Below are positions 9,849 through 21,099 of a DNA stretch of 64,000 bases, one piece after another. Each line of letters begins with the position of its first letter. Position 1 is the stretch's first letter. Under the pieces are notes generated by a model. The model searched no databases and was not told where the DNA came from. It was given only the letters and a program-made list of their open reading frames with translations. A program made the position numbers and the translations under genes. The stretch comes from Heterohyrax brucei. Taxonomy: Eukaryota; Chordata; Mammalia; Hyracoidea; Procaviidae. The stretch spans positions 60,542,001-60,606,000 of the forward strand of contig CM053158.1 in the NCBI GenBank assembly GCA_028571685.1, in the 5' to 3' direction.

Positions 9849-12110
9849 ACTCCCAAATTCATTCTATGAAGTCAGCATAACCCTGATACCAAAGCCAGGG
9901 AAAGACTCAACAAAAAGGAGAACTACAGACCAACATCACTCATGAATCTAGATGAGAAAATGTTCAACAAAATACTTGCCAATAGAATAAAGAAACATAA
10001 CAAAAAAATTAATAATTCAGCACGACCAAGTTGGATTCATACCAGGGATGCAAGGCTGCTTCAACATCAGAAAAACAATTAATGTGATCAACCACATAAA
10101 TAACCAAAAGACAAAAATAACCTGATTTTGTGTATTGATGCAGAAAAGGCATTTGATAAAGTCCAACATCGATTCATGCTAAAAACTCTCAGCAAAATAG
10201 GAATAGACAGCAAATTCTTCAATGCAATAAGGGCCATTTTTACAAAGCCAACTGTCTTCATCATCCTGAATAGAGAGAGACTGAAACAATTCCCCTTGAG
10301 AATGGGACCTAGAGAAGGAGGCCCACTCTTCCTCTGCTATTCAGCATTGTACTAGAAGTTCTAGCCAAAGCAATTAAACAAGACCAAGAAATAAAGGGCA
10401 TCTGCATCAGCAGAGAGGAGGTAAAAATCTCCCTATTTGCAGATGATATGATTGTATATGCAGAGAATCCTAAAGAATCCATAAGTAAACAACTCAAACT
10501 GATAGAAGAGTTCAGCAAAGTCTCAGGATACAACATAAGTAAATCAGTAGGATTCCTTTATACCAACAATGAGATTATTGAAGAAGAAATCACAAAATCA
10601 GTATCATTTTCTATAGCCTCCAAGAAGATAAAATACCCAGGAATAAATCTAACCAGAGAAATAACAGACCTTTACAAAGAGAACTACAAAATCTTACTAC
10701 AAGAAACTGAGAGAGACTTACATAAATAGAGAAACCTACCCTACTCTTCGGTAGGAACTTAACATTGTGAAAATGTCTATTTTACCCCAAACAATCTATT
10801 CACACAATGCAATCCCAATACAAATTCCTGTGACATTTTTTAAGGAGATGGAGATACAAATCACCAACTTTGTTTGGAAAGGGAAGAAGCCCCAGATAAG
10901 TATAGCACTACTGAAGAAGAAGAACACACTGGGAGGCCTCTCACTACCCAACTTTAGAACGTATTACACTGCCACAGTTGTCAAAACAGCCTGGTACTGG
11001 TGCAAAAAGAGACAGACAGATCAATGGAACAGACTTGAGACCCCAGAGATAATACCATCCACCTATGAATAGCTGATATTCAACGAAGGCCCTAAGACAT
11101 TAAACTGGGGTAAAAGCAACCTGTTCAACAAATGGTGCTGGCAGAATTGGATAGCCATCTGCAATAAATTGAAACAAGACCCATATCTCACTCCTTATAC
11201 AAAAACCAACTCAAACTGGGTAAAAGACCTAAATATCAAATCTAAAATGATAAAGCTCATCCAAGAAAAAATAGGATCAACAATGGAAGTTTTAATACAC
11301 AACACAGACACACTTCAAAATGTGACAAAGCACAATCAACAGAAGAAAAAACAGACAAATGGGATCTACTAAGAATCAAACACTTTTGCTCATCCAAAGA
11401 TTTCAAAAGAATTAAAAGACTACCTACAGAATGGGAAAAAATATTTGGCAACTATATGTCAGACTGACATCTGATCTCCACAGTCTATGAGGTGCTACAA
11501 AATATCAAAAGGAAAAAAATAAATCATCCAATTAAGCAATGAGCAAAGGAGATGGACAGACACTTCTCTAAAGAGGAGATCCAGGCAGCTGAAAAACACA
11601 TGCAGACACGCTGATGATCATTAGCTTTAAAGAAATTCAAATCAAAACTACGATGAGATACCATCTCACCCCAACAATGTTGGCCATGATCCAAAAACAC
11701 AAAACAACAAATGCTGGAGAGGCTGTGGAGAAATTGGAGCACTCCTACACCATTGGTGGGATCACAAAGTGGTGCAACCTCTTTGGAAAGCAATCTGGTG
11801 CTTCCTTAAAAAGCTGGAAATAGATAAACCATTTGATCCAGTAATCCAACTACTTGGAATATATCCTACAGAATCAAGGCCATTCACACCAACTGATACA
11901 TGCAGCATGGTCCACAATAGCAAAAAGATGGAATCAACCCAGATGTCCAACAACGGAGGAATGGATAGGTAAACTATGGTATATATACTCAATGGAACAT
12001 TATGCAATGATACAGAGCAATGGTGATTTTAGGAAACATCTCCTAACCTGGTTTCCTCTGGTGGACATTATGTTGAGTGAAAGTAGTCAGTGACAAAAGG
12101 ATGAATATTG
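9849..12110 (+). pseudogene. L1 ORF2 remnant (reverse transcriptase and C-terminus)
   Basis: ORF2 of L1 encodes endonuclease and reverse transcriptase. Only the RT and C-terminal parts remain. Visible motifs are '[13 protein letters not shown]' (RT motif with catalytic Asp, about 10128-10170), the F-A-D-D-M catalytic box ('[13 protein letters not shown]', about 10432-10470), the 'SILPQTIYSHNAIPIQIP' thumb-region stretch (about 10776) and 'WKGKKPQIS' (about 10880). Frame changes and stops occur throughout: 10128-10355, 10448-10729 and 10767-11072 are separate open pieces. The C-terminal 'MEHYAMIQSNGDFRKHL' lies near 11990-12050. It is not functional. Confidence 0.9.
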
Positions 12111-12248
12111 TATGAGAAGCCTGCAATAATACCTTAAAAGCAGACTCACACATAGAAGAAAGGGCTCTTTGATGGCTGCAAGGGTGGGGATGGAGGGAAG
12201 GAGGACTGGGGTATAGATTAGATAGTTGCTAGAAATTTGGTCTGGTGA

Positions 12249-13407
12249 CAACAGAGGAATGGATAGGTAAACTGTGGTACATATACTCAATGGAGCACTA
12301 CACAATGATAAAGAATAACGATGATTCCAGGAAACATCTCATAACCTGGTTTCAACTGAAAGACATTATGTTGAGTGAAAGCAGTCAGCGACAAAAGGAC
12401 AAATATTCTATGAGACCCCTATGATAAGATCTCAAAAACAGACTTATGTATAGAAGAAAAGACTCTTTGACAGCTGCAAGGGAGAGAAGGGGGGGAGGAT
12501 GAGGGGGGCAGGGTTTAGATTACATAGTTGCTAGAAATCTGGTTGGGTGAAATTGGTGATAGCACACATTAGAAACAAGAACAATACTAAGTGGACTTCA
12601 GCACAACTTGAATACTCCTTCCATCTTAACCCAATATTGCAAGGACAGAGTAGCTGGGACAGGGAGCAGGAAACCATGCTCTTAGGCGAAATGGAGGCCA
12701 AGTGGCACAACTAGCGTTTTGCTAAGAGGACTCTCTTCACCCCACATTGGTGAGTGGCATCTGGGGTCTTGAAACCTCAAGCTGCCATCTGAGGGCACAG
12801 CAGGAATGGATGCTCACCAGGGACCAAAATGACATGGGGTAAAGACAACCCAGAAGATAGAGAGACCCACATGAGTGGGTGCCTACATAGACTTTGGACC
12901 AGAAGAACCGGATGGTGCCCAGCCACCACCAGTGATAGCCGCGATGGAGCTCACTAAGTTGAGTCTCACTGGCAACACAAGAATAAAAAGGGGTGCACCC
13001 TGAGATCTCCACTAAAAGACCTCAATTGATGGTCCAGCAGTTTCAGGGTTCCCCTGAGAGCATGGCCCCTGGCCCTGATGCTGCCCTTGCCCACAAATTG
13101 TAATGAAGGTCCACTCTTCGGACACGAATGGATTGGGCTTGGCGATGCAGACTGACCATATATTGGATGCACTTTATGGTTCTGTTCATCTATAGGATAT
13201 CAGTCTGCTGACCTCAGGCTGGAGGAAGGAGAGTGGGTGGAGAGGAGGGGAAAGGAGACTGTTGGGAGGAAGAGACATGTATGGAGCAGAGTGGAATAGT
13301 GTGCTGTCACCAGGCACGGACAGCAGTGGAAGCTGCATATAGGTGGGCATGTAAATTTATACAGGAATGTACATTTTCACTCAGTCATAATAAAAAAAAT
13401 AAAAAAA
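12249..13407 (+). mobile_element. L1 3' end inserted into another L1
   Basis: A 1.16-kb 5'-truncated L1 carrying the last ORF2 codons and a full 3' UTR, ending in 'aaaaaaaataaaaaaa'. It is bounded by a 17-base target duplication: 'gaaatttggtctggtga' (12232-12248) and 'gaaatttggttgggtga' (13408-13424), two mismatches. The target is the host L1's own 3' UTR, so donor and target sequences are closely related. Confidence 0.9.
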
Positions 13408-14339
13408 GAAATTTGGTTGGGTGAAGTCTGTGACAGCACACGTTAGAAAGAAGATCAATTTTAACTGGACTTCAACATAACATGATTACTCCTCCCATCT
13501 TAACCCAGTATTGCAAGGACAGTAGCTGGGGCGGGGGACCAGGGCCCGTGCTCTCAGGGGACACTGAAGCCAATCGGCACAACTAACATTTTTCTAAGAG
13601 AGTCTCCACAGTGACTCTCTTTCTAAGAGAGTCACCACCACAGTGGTGAGTGGTGTCTAGGGTCTTCAAAGCTGCCAAGCTGCCATCTGAGATACAACAA
13701 ATGGTCCCAACTCAGCAGGAACAGATGATCACCAACGACCAAAATGACATGGGGGAAAGAGAACCGAGAAGACAGAGAGGCCCTCATGAGTGAATGACTA
13801 CATTGACATGTGACTGGAAGAACTGGATGGTGCCTGGCCACCACCAGCGATAGCTGTGATGGGGCTCACAAAGTTGAGTGTCACTAGCAACACAAGAATA
13901 AAAAGGGATGCACCCTGAAATCTCCACTAAAAGACCACAAGTGATGGTCCAGGGGCCTCAGGGTTCCTCTGGGAGCAGGCCCCTGGCCCTGATGCTGCCC
14001 CTGTCCATAAATGATAATGGAGGTCAACTCTTTGGATAGGAATGGATCAGACTTGGCAACAGAGAATGACCATATCGTGTGTGCACTTTATAGTTCTACG
14101 TGTCTATAGGATGTCGTCCTGCTAACCTCTTACTTGAAGAAGGGGAATGTGGGTAGAGAGGAGGGAACAGGAGATAGTTTGGAAGATATGACATTTATAG
14201 AACGGAGAGGAAGAGTGTGCTGTCACCGGGCAGGGAGAGCAGTGGGAGCTGCACATAGGCAGGCAGGCAAATTTATATGGGAATGTACACTTTCACTCAA
14301 TCATAATTAAAAAAAAAAAGAAAGAAAAAAACAAGAAAA

Positions 14340-14480
14340 CAAAATTTGTTATACCAATTAACCTAGATGTCTGTGGAAACCACCAGACCACTGGCCCTGC
14401 TACTCTGCCCTTTGATATGTTTAGTTGTATTTTGGAAACATTTTAGCTTTTGTTATATTCCAGCTAGCACAGCAGTTTGG
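14340..14480 (-). repeat. Possible L1 3' UTR fragment, reverse
   Basis: 'gttataccaattaacctaga' followed by 'gaaaccaccagaccactgg' resembles 'gttatgccgattgaccttga' in the reverse L1 3' UTR at 61274-62235. The match is short and diverged. Confidence 0.4.
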
Positions 14481-15039
14481 AATGGCTTAGGATACTGGCT
14501 ACACAGTGACCCAGGACATTTCCTGGGCTCCTTCCCCAGGCCATAAGTTGAGCAATTTGGGGTAGCGGATGGACATATTTATGAGGCGATTTAAATAGAT
14601 GCTGAAGTGTGGGATCCACTGTTTGGACCCTCCCTCCCCTTACCTACCAAGTATTTTGGGAACCAAAGACATGAGGGCTGCATACTTCACTCCTGTCTTT
14701 CTTGCCAAGACAACTACTTTTTAGGCACTGTGTCTGTGACCCCTACGTGTTACCCCTAAAAGGCATGTGGCTGTGAGGGTGCCCTTGTAGAATGTCTGAG
14801 GTTTCAGAATAAGGACATTGCTACCTGGTGCTGGCAGCTGAGCCAGTCAGCCCTGGGTGGGCCGGAGCCCCCTGAGATCATTCCTTTAGGACAGTGAGAG
14901 GATGTGGAGAAAGGGTACCAACACATCCCCTCTCTGTTCTCGTAAATAATACGTGCACTGGTTTGATTCAAGATAGATAATGTCTTATGAGTTGTAAACA
15001 TGAGTTTAAGGGCTGATTAGAATCTCAACGGCTTTTAAG
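14481..15039. other. Unassigned non-coding sequence
   Basis: No repeat family or exon was recognised. The longest open frame (14804-15001, minus) has no identifiable domain. Confidence 0.4.
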
Positions 15040-15245
15040 CAGTTCTGGTCGGGTGAATGGTTACGTTCTTGGTTTCAAACAGAAAGGTTAGTGGTTCAAA
15101 CCCACCCAGTGGCTCCTGAAGAGAAAGACCTGGTGATTTGCTTCTGTAAGATTACGGTCTAGAAAACCCTGTGGGGCAGTTCTGCGCTCTCACGTGGGGT
15201 TGTTACGAGCTGAAACTGACTCGACAGCACCGAACAGTAACAGAT
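15040..15245 (+). mobile_element. AfroSINE, long form
   Basis: The body keeps the segment 'gagaaagacctggtgatttg...taagattacggtctagaaaa' between the tRNA-like head and the 'ccctgtggggcagttctg' block. The short-form copies in this window lack that segment. The B box is 'ggttcaaacccacccag'. The tail ends 'ctgactcgacagcaccgaac' plus an ACA-rich end. Long-form copies are generally older than short-form ones. Confidence 0.88.
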
Positions 15246-17149
15246 GGTTTTTAGATGATTGGAAGACATGGGGATGAGTTAGAGCCCTGCAAATGTGAAA
15301 GTATTTGAGGGCCAGGAGGAGAGAAAGGTTTTCATTAAAACAGAAGAGGGGCCAAGGAGAATTTTGGAAGGGAGCTACTTAGGTCACTGGACTTGGACTG
15401 AGAGCTTGAAGAAACAGGAGCTGGAGAAGAATTAGGGTGGGTGCCACGGATGAGAGCATGAGAACAGTCCAGGGACCAGTCTAAGCCCCAAACCATCTTA
15501 CCCACTATCTGAGCCTTGTTAGAGGGAGTCAAAGTCATCAGAACCCCCCGTAAGTGGTTGCTGGCCAACACGGAAATGTGATCATTCAAAATGTGAAAAA
15601 GACATATATTAACCTCCCCACAGAGGTATTTCTGTTTGGTCTTAAAACCAAGAATAGTTGCCCTTCTGAACTCTTGGTTGGTTGGTATCTGCGGGCACTT
15701 GAGCTAGCCAGCCTTTCTCCTCAACTTGTTGTTAGGAGGACCAGGGCGACCTGAGCACAAGGTAGGACTGGATAAGATGGCTGTTACAAGGGGCTGGTCC
15801 TCATTAGTTACAGATTCTGCTTACATTTCTTTCTTTCTTTGCTTATCTCTTCTCTTCTTCCCTCCTTCCCTATCTTTCCCACCTTGTCCTAGAAACAATA
15901 ATCTACAAAGGGACAAAAAATAGAACAGGGTCAAGTCAATTAAAACTGAGGAGTTTATTAGTGAGGATTTTTGCAACATAGAGACAAAACACCAACTTGC
16001 CATCTTAAGAGAATGTGAGCATTTTATTGGCTCACAGAGAGAGGCAGAGGAGGAACCAGTCTTAGGGACAACTAGAACCCAGCTGTTTGACTTTCTACCC
16101 TCTCAGCTCTACTTAGAATCTCAGGGAATGGCTTTGATTGGCTACCCAGGACCAAGCCCCCATGTAGAGATTGACTATGATTGGCTGAACCAGTGGCCAG
16201 AGAGGCAGAATACTTACCGAGATGGGTAGCCTCTACTAGACCTAAACATTGCAGTTCTCCCCAAGAGGGGTGCTGTTCTGGAATAATAAAGCAATTAATG
16301 TATGCCATATCTGTGGTTACATCAGCAGATACCAGGAGCACGGCTATTGTAATATCATACACACTCGTTGTGGCGGGTCCTAGATTTGACACTGTGTCCC
16401 ACCTACCAGTGGAAGAGAAAGGCTAGCTAGCTCCAGTGCCCACAGGTGCAAACCAACCAAGAGCTCAGGTGAGGGACAGCTACTGGGAATGGAAGACTTA
16501 GTTGTCGAGAAGACCTCATTTCTTGTAAGTATGGGTAGACTCTGATTCTGCAAGTGTTTTGTGATATTTCCACGCCATTCTCAGAGGCACAAATGAAACA
16601 GAGACATTGAGTATTGTTACTCTGGAGATTTAGGTGAGTAACTGATATGTGTGAAAGAAATGTGCATGCATAAATTTCATGTAGGAAAATTTTGTTGTTG
16701 GAGAAAACATCATTAGAACTTACTAATGTCTAGTATTATCAATATGATTTTTCAACATCCCTGAGCCAGAAAAAAATAGTGATTACAAAAGCCAAGACTC
16801 AGCATCCTGAGTGCAACCTGGTTATTTAGTTTGACAGGCAGAATTCAGGTCTAATTTATTGATGGTTAAGCTCCCATGTCACTATAATCAAATAAATCCT
16901 GCCTGGGAGCATAGGCTGAGGAATGAGGAGAAAACATGTTTGTGGGGTAGAGTACATATGGTCAGATTTACAGTTCATGGAGATGTAAAGATCTGATGTA
17001 AAATAAAAATCTACTGTCCTTTTGTTTTTCTTCTGTCTTTTCCTCTTTAGTTTTCTTTTGACTATAGTATCTCTTTCTGTCTCTAAATTTAGACTCACAA
17101 AATTGTTGAATTTAGGGCTACAAGAGACTACAAAATACTTCCTCTTTTA
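15246..17149. other. Unassigned sequence with a pyrimidine tract
   Basis: A TTTC/TTCC-rich polypyrimidine tract occupies about 15824-15890. The block 15940-16440 contains 'gagcattttattggctcaca' and two 'gattggctg' CCAAT-like motifs and might be a decayed LTR, but no family was recognised. No exon is supported. Confidence 0.4.
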
Positions 17150-17212
17150 TTGTTCCGCTCTGTCTTTTAGGGTCGCTGTGAATTGGAATCAACTTGATGG
17201 CAATGTGTGACC
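17150..17212 (+). repeat. AfroSINE 3' fragment
   Basis: 'gttccgctctgtcttttagg', 'gtcgctgtgaattggaatca' and 'acttgatggcaatgtg' match the AfroSINE tail on the plus strand. Only the 3' third is present, as in a 5'-truncated insertion. Confidence 0.75.
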
Positions 17213-17579
17213 ATTCTGCTTTCACTGGAAACAGTGGTGGAGATGTCACAGAACACAGTAGCATTATAGTATTTCACTGGGAGGATTTACATTTATTCTA
17301 ATGACTTCCTCTTCACCCAAAGTAGTTTGGAGCCCCTTAAAAAATTTTATGGCCAGTTTGTGAGATGCAAAGAAGCAAAAACATCAGTGTCAATAAACTT
17401 ATGATGGAATATTTGTCAATGTATCTAGCCAAATCCTTAACATAGGGTAGGTACATAAACAATACAATAGAAATATCTACTGCAGGTCAAAGGTGAAATC
17501 CTTTTATCACAGTTTCTGTTAGCATCTTATTAGTCTGTGACACTTATTAATGGAAAATTAAATGTTTCAGGCTGAATTT
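17213..17579. other. Unassigned AT-rich sequence
   Basis: No repeat or coding feature was recognised. Confidence 0.35.
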
Positions 17580-17765
17580 TTTTTTCCTGTTTATTGTGAT
17601 TAAGTGAACATATACAATCCAAATCAGTTTTGCATGCCCTTCTGTCTTCAACTCCTGCTCTCCCTACGCAGTGACAGCACACTCCTTCTTTTCACTCTGT
17701 ATTTCTGGTATCCTCTTAACGAGCATCTGTCCCATCCTCTCCACTCTCTTCTTTCCCATCTAGAA
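17580..17765 (-). mobile_element. L1 3'-end fragment, minus strand
   Basis: A plus-strand poly-T start ('gaattttttttttcctg') is followed by 'attgtgattaagtgaacata' and pyrimidine-rich sequence. This is the reverse of the L1 3' UTR end seen at 57600-57872 and 48614-49204. The orientation gives a 5'-truncated L1 of under 200 bases. Confidence 0.6.
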
Positions 17766-18162
17766 AGAAACCAGCAGAACAGTCAAACTAAAATTCTTGT
17801 GTCACAGAAGTTGCTCAGTTCATCTTCCTCTCCCTAATTATGCAAAGAAACAGAAACTTCAGTGGCTCTCTACTTTATCTGGCAGAAGCTGAATTGCTCA
17901 TCCGTTCACATCCTTGGAAAAACTGACACCAGGATGGGATTAAACATGCAAGAGATTTAATGGGGGAAATGCCTGTGAAGGACAAAGGGGTTAAGAGCAA
18001 GAGTGGGCAGAGAGCCTTCTGACCACAATCCAGGTCTAACTCTGTTGAAGGACTGTGAGAAGGAAGGGTTGAATAGGAAGAGCCTGAGACTCCATCAAGT
18101 TCTGAGAAAGTCTCAGCCAGGTTACTGTGAAGTCATGCAGCAAAAGTTGACAGGGATTCGAA
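17766..18162. other. Unassigned non-coding sequence
   Basis: 'caagagatttaatgggggaa' near 17950 resembles the 'tttattggggga' region of some LTRs, but the match is too weak to name a family. Confidence 0.3.
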
Positions 18163-18660
18163 CAGATGCTTATATACCAGTGTTCTTTTCAGCACTGTAC
18201 ACAGTAGACGCAAGGTGGAAAAAATCAGAGTGTTCATCGGCAGATGAATGGATAAACAAAATGTGGTGTATCTGTACAGTGGAAATTGCTTGGCCATAAA
18301 GAGAGATGAAGTCCTGATGTATGCTACAACATGGATGAATCTTGAAAACATTATGTTGAAAGAAATTAGACAGACACAAAAGGATGACTATTGTATGAAA
18401 TACATATGTAAAATATCTAGAATATGCAATGTAAAATATCTGGAATACGTAGATGCATAGAGACCAAAGTTTATCACTGGTTACTGAGGTTTAAGAGGAG
18501 AAAGAAATAGAGTTTTTGCTTAATGGGTGCTGAGTTTCTGTTTGGGGTGATAAAACTCCTAGAAATGGATAGTGGTGGTGATTGTACAGAATTGTGAATG
18601 TAATTAATGTCACAGTATTGCTTTATAGTAAGAAGAAAAGTGATTTTAAAATTGTGAGTT
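18163..18660 (+). repeat. L1M 3' end
   Basis: 'cagatgaatggataaacaaa', 'gtacagtggaaattgcttgg', 'acatggatgaatcttgaaaa' and 'agacagacacaaaaggatga' are the conserved C-terminal ORF2 and 3' UTR blocks of old mammalian L1M elements. It ends in 'gattgtacagaattgtgaat' and 'taattaatgtcacagtattg'. It is heavily diverged. Confidence 0.75.
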
Positions 18661-18948
18661 AGAAGTACACTGCAAAAGGCAGGAGTTTGCCAGCTAGTGC
18701 TGCCCCCCACCCCACCTGCAACATGTTCTGGGCTTGGCTGTAGATAGCCCTGAGCAAGCTAGCCTTCCTGCAAGTGAGCTGGTGGGTCCAAAGGGAGGCA
18801 GCTGGGGCTGTCAGTCCAGTGTGCCTCAATGGCAGATTTTCTGGAAGGAGATCTGTGTGCTCCCCCATTGCTGCCTTTGATCTTAGTTCTTTCCCCTACA
18901 GTGTGCACCCTAAAGCCCCCCTCACATTCAGCTATTGCCTTAGCAGGG
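18661..18948. other. Unassigned non-coding sequence
   Basis: A moderately GC-rich stretch with overlapping short open frames on both strands and no recognisable domain or repeat. Confidence 0.35.
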
Positions 18949-19617
18949 GTCTTAGTCATCTAGTACTGCTATAACAGACACATCATAAGTGGATGGCTTT
19001 AAAACCCACTGCCATCAAGTTGATTCCAACTCATAATGACCCTACAGAACAGAATAGAGCTGCTCCATAGAATTTCCAAGAAGTACCTGGCAGATTCAAA
19101 CTGTCGACCTTTTGGTTAACAGCCATTTCACTTAACCATTAGACCACCAGAAGTTCCTGGATGTCTTCAAGAAAGACAAATTTAATTCCTAATAGTCTAC
19201 TAGGCAAAAGTCTAAATTCAGGGTGTCAGCTCCAGGGTAAGACTTTCTGTCAGCTCTGGAAAAAGGCTCTTTTTATCTGTCTTCCCCTGGACTAGCAGCT
19301 TCTCTGTGCAGGAACCCAGGTCTAAAAGATGTGCTCTGCTCCCCGTGCTGCCTTCTTGGTGGCATGAAGCCTCCTTTCTCTGTTGGTTCCTTTTCCTTTT
19401 GTCTCTTGTAGGATGAAAGGTGGTTCAGGCTGCACTCTAGGGAAACTCTCTTTCATTGCATCAAGAATGTGACCTTAGTAAAGGTGTTGCAGTCCCACCC
19501 TGATCCTCTTTAACATAAAATTACAATCACAAATTAGAGGCCAACCACACAATACTAAGAATCATGGCCTAACCAAGTTGACATATATTTGCAGGGGACA
19601 CAAGCCAACTCATGACA
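18949..19617 (-). mobile_element. MaLR LTR, minus strand, split by AfroSINE
   Basis: The reverse-strand LTR reads from 'catgaca' (19611-19617) back to 'tcttagtcatctagtactgc' (18949-). Diagnostic blocks on the plus strand are 'tcagctccagggtaagactt', 'cttcttggtggcatgaagcc', 'cctctttaacataaaattac' and 'aatactaagaatcatggcct'. A short-form AfroSINE interrupts it at about 18999-19156. No paired LTR is seen nearby, so it is probably a solo LTR. Confidence 0.85.
18999..19156 (-). mobile_element. AfroSINE, short form, minus strand
   Basis: 'cactgccatcaagttgattc', 'catagaatttccaagaagta' and 'ccttttggttaacagccatt' give a complete reverse copy. It is inserted in a MaLR LTR, with flanks 'ggatggctt' on the left and 'ggatgtctt' on the right as a diverged target duplication. 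Confidence 0.9.
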
Positions 19618-20149
19618 GCAGGTCTGGGTGGTTAACTGGTGTTTGACTCAAACCTTCCTTCTGAGGTGTCTGAACCCTTGAAAACCAGACTCTTCTTGGG
19701 CAGGGGCTGCTGTGTGGATACATTCATAGTTAAAATGGGTGTAGGCACAGCCCAACTGGACCTCTGAAACCCCTATATATTCTTCCTTAACCCTACTGTA
19801 TAAAACCAGTTTGACCTGCTGATGGTCAGGGTTAACTAAACTGCCAAGGAGATGACCACTCTTCTCACTCACTGGTCTCTGAGCACAAAGATTCCAAATT
19901 GTCCTGGTGGCACAGTAACTTGTACTTTAGTAAGATCCCTGCTGTGTTCCCTGGCAAAAGTATGCTCCCTGCAGAGTCCAGAGCTGCAAGGCAGGGAGCA
20001 AAGAGTCCTCAGGGGTGATGGCACATGGTGCAACTCTTTGCATTTATTGGTACCTGGCTTCAAGTATCCTCCTTCTGTAAGGACAGTTCTGTCTACAGGT
20101 CTCTGATTTACACCTATACTGAATCTGAGGGGTGACCTTCCCATCCTTG
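19618..20149. other. Unassigned; possibly continuous with ERVL-like sequence
   Basis: No family was firmly recognised. It lies directly left of an ERVL-like stretch and could belong to the same old element on the minus strand. The 84- to 91-codon open frames at 19852-20144 lie on opposite strands and show no known domain. Confidence 0.3.
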
Positions 20150-20425
20150 CTCAGTCTTGCCACAGAGATGGCACCTCCAGTATGCCTTCACTTGGCCATT
20201 CCAGCTCTCTATGCAGCTAAATGGATGGTATGATATGCAATCAGGCCAAAGGAGCCCATAAATGAGGTTCTACTCCTGCACCTTCTTTGCTGTAAAGTGG
20301 GTCCACTTGGATGCTATGCTGTGTGGTCTTCCACGCCTGTGCATTAGGCATTTTATAAGTTGCCAGAAGTTAGTACTTGCTGAGACTCTGTGGGCAGGAA
20401 AGACAAACTCATACATGGAATGCCT
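20150..20425 (-). repeat. ERVL-like internal fragment (pol/integrase region), decayed
   Basis: In plus-strand reading, 'gtaaagtgggtccacttgga', 'gcattaggcattttataagt' and 'gcaggaaagacaaactcata' resemble the reverse of the ERVL integrase region. ERVL is an ancient endogenous retrovirus family of mammals. This piece has no intact frame and is assigned from pattern memory only. Confidence 0.4.
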
Positions 20426-20492
20426 GGTAAATTTAACTTCTGACCATTTGGTTAGCAGCTGTAGCTTTTAACTACTGTGTCACCAGAGTTTC
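20426..20492 (-). repeat. AfroSINE 5'-end fragment
   Basis: 'atgcctggtaaatttaactt', 'ctgaccatttggttagcagc' and 'ctactgtgtcaccagagttt' match the tRNA-like head in reverse. The tail half is missing. Confidence 0.65.
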
Positions 20493-21099
20493 ATGATAAA
20501 ACAAAGCACTCTACAAATGTGAAGCGTTTTTATTATGACTGTTGCTGCCCAGGCTATGATGGGCACTTCAGAGATGCAGGGGCAGAAGAGGAGGCTCTAG
20601 TCCTTAAGCATTGTACCTGGTAGGAACCTCTAATCATAGGGTTCCTGGCTAAGTTCTTCTTTCTCTTGGTGTCTGGTATCCCTATGTACAGTTCTGTGAT
20701 CTTCTTACACAAGAAAGAGGTCTCTGATACTCCTTGCAGAGGGATATAGAAGCTTCAGCTCTGTGGAGACTGGACACTCACCAACTTTTTTAGAAAATTC
20801 ACCTGAACACTGATCTCTGAGTCCTTCTGCGTCTAGGTGCCCCTTTTCCAGTAGGCTCCTCCTAACTGGCCAGGAGCTTGCAAGGAAATCTCCCTCACCT
20901 GTGTCCATTGTAGCATTACTGAGCTTTGTTTGCGGTGGGGGTATGGAAAAGATCCAGACTCTCAGTGTTGTTACCAGTGATCACATTGCAACCCAGAAGA
21001 ATGTGTGTCCTAAGCAGCTCCTAAAATTCTGAAACATAGGAAAAGCACAGTTCATCTAGATGAAGATGTATCTATCTGCAAATTAGCGGTGCTGTCTTC
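20493..21099. other. Unassigned non-coding sequence
   Basis: No repeat or exon was recognised. It might continue the ERVL-like element to the left. Confidence 0.35.

Larger units (their letters stand above)
9849..14336 (+). mobile_element. L1 LINE, 5'-truncated, with nested L1 in its 3' UTR
   Basis: The element starts inside ORF2 just before the reverse transcriptase domain and runs through the ORF2 C-terminus (about 12110) into an afrotherian-type L1 3' UTR. The 3' UTR is split by another L1 (12249-13407) and resumes at 13425, reaching an A-rich tail near 14310-14336. Without the insert the copy is about 3.3 kb. Both 3' UTR copies contain 'aagttgagt', 'acaagaataaaaagggtgca'-like and 'ggtcctgctaacctc'-like blocks in the same order. 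Confidence 0.9.

Noticed and set aside
12180-14336. Tandem satellite-like array from repeated 3' UTR blocks
   Set aside because: Only three blocks exist and a 17-base target duplication explains the middle one as a nested L1 insertion.
15940-16440. Possible promoter or LTR with CCAAT-like 'gattggctg' motifs
   Set aside because: No TG...CA boundaries, target duplication, polyadenylation signal in place or family resemblance could be established.
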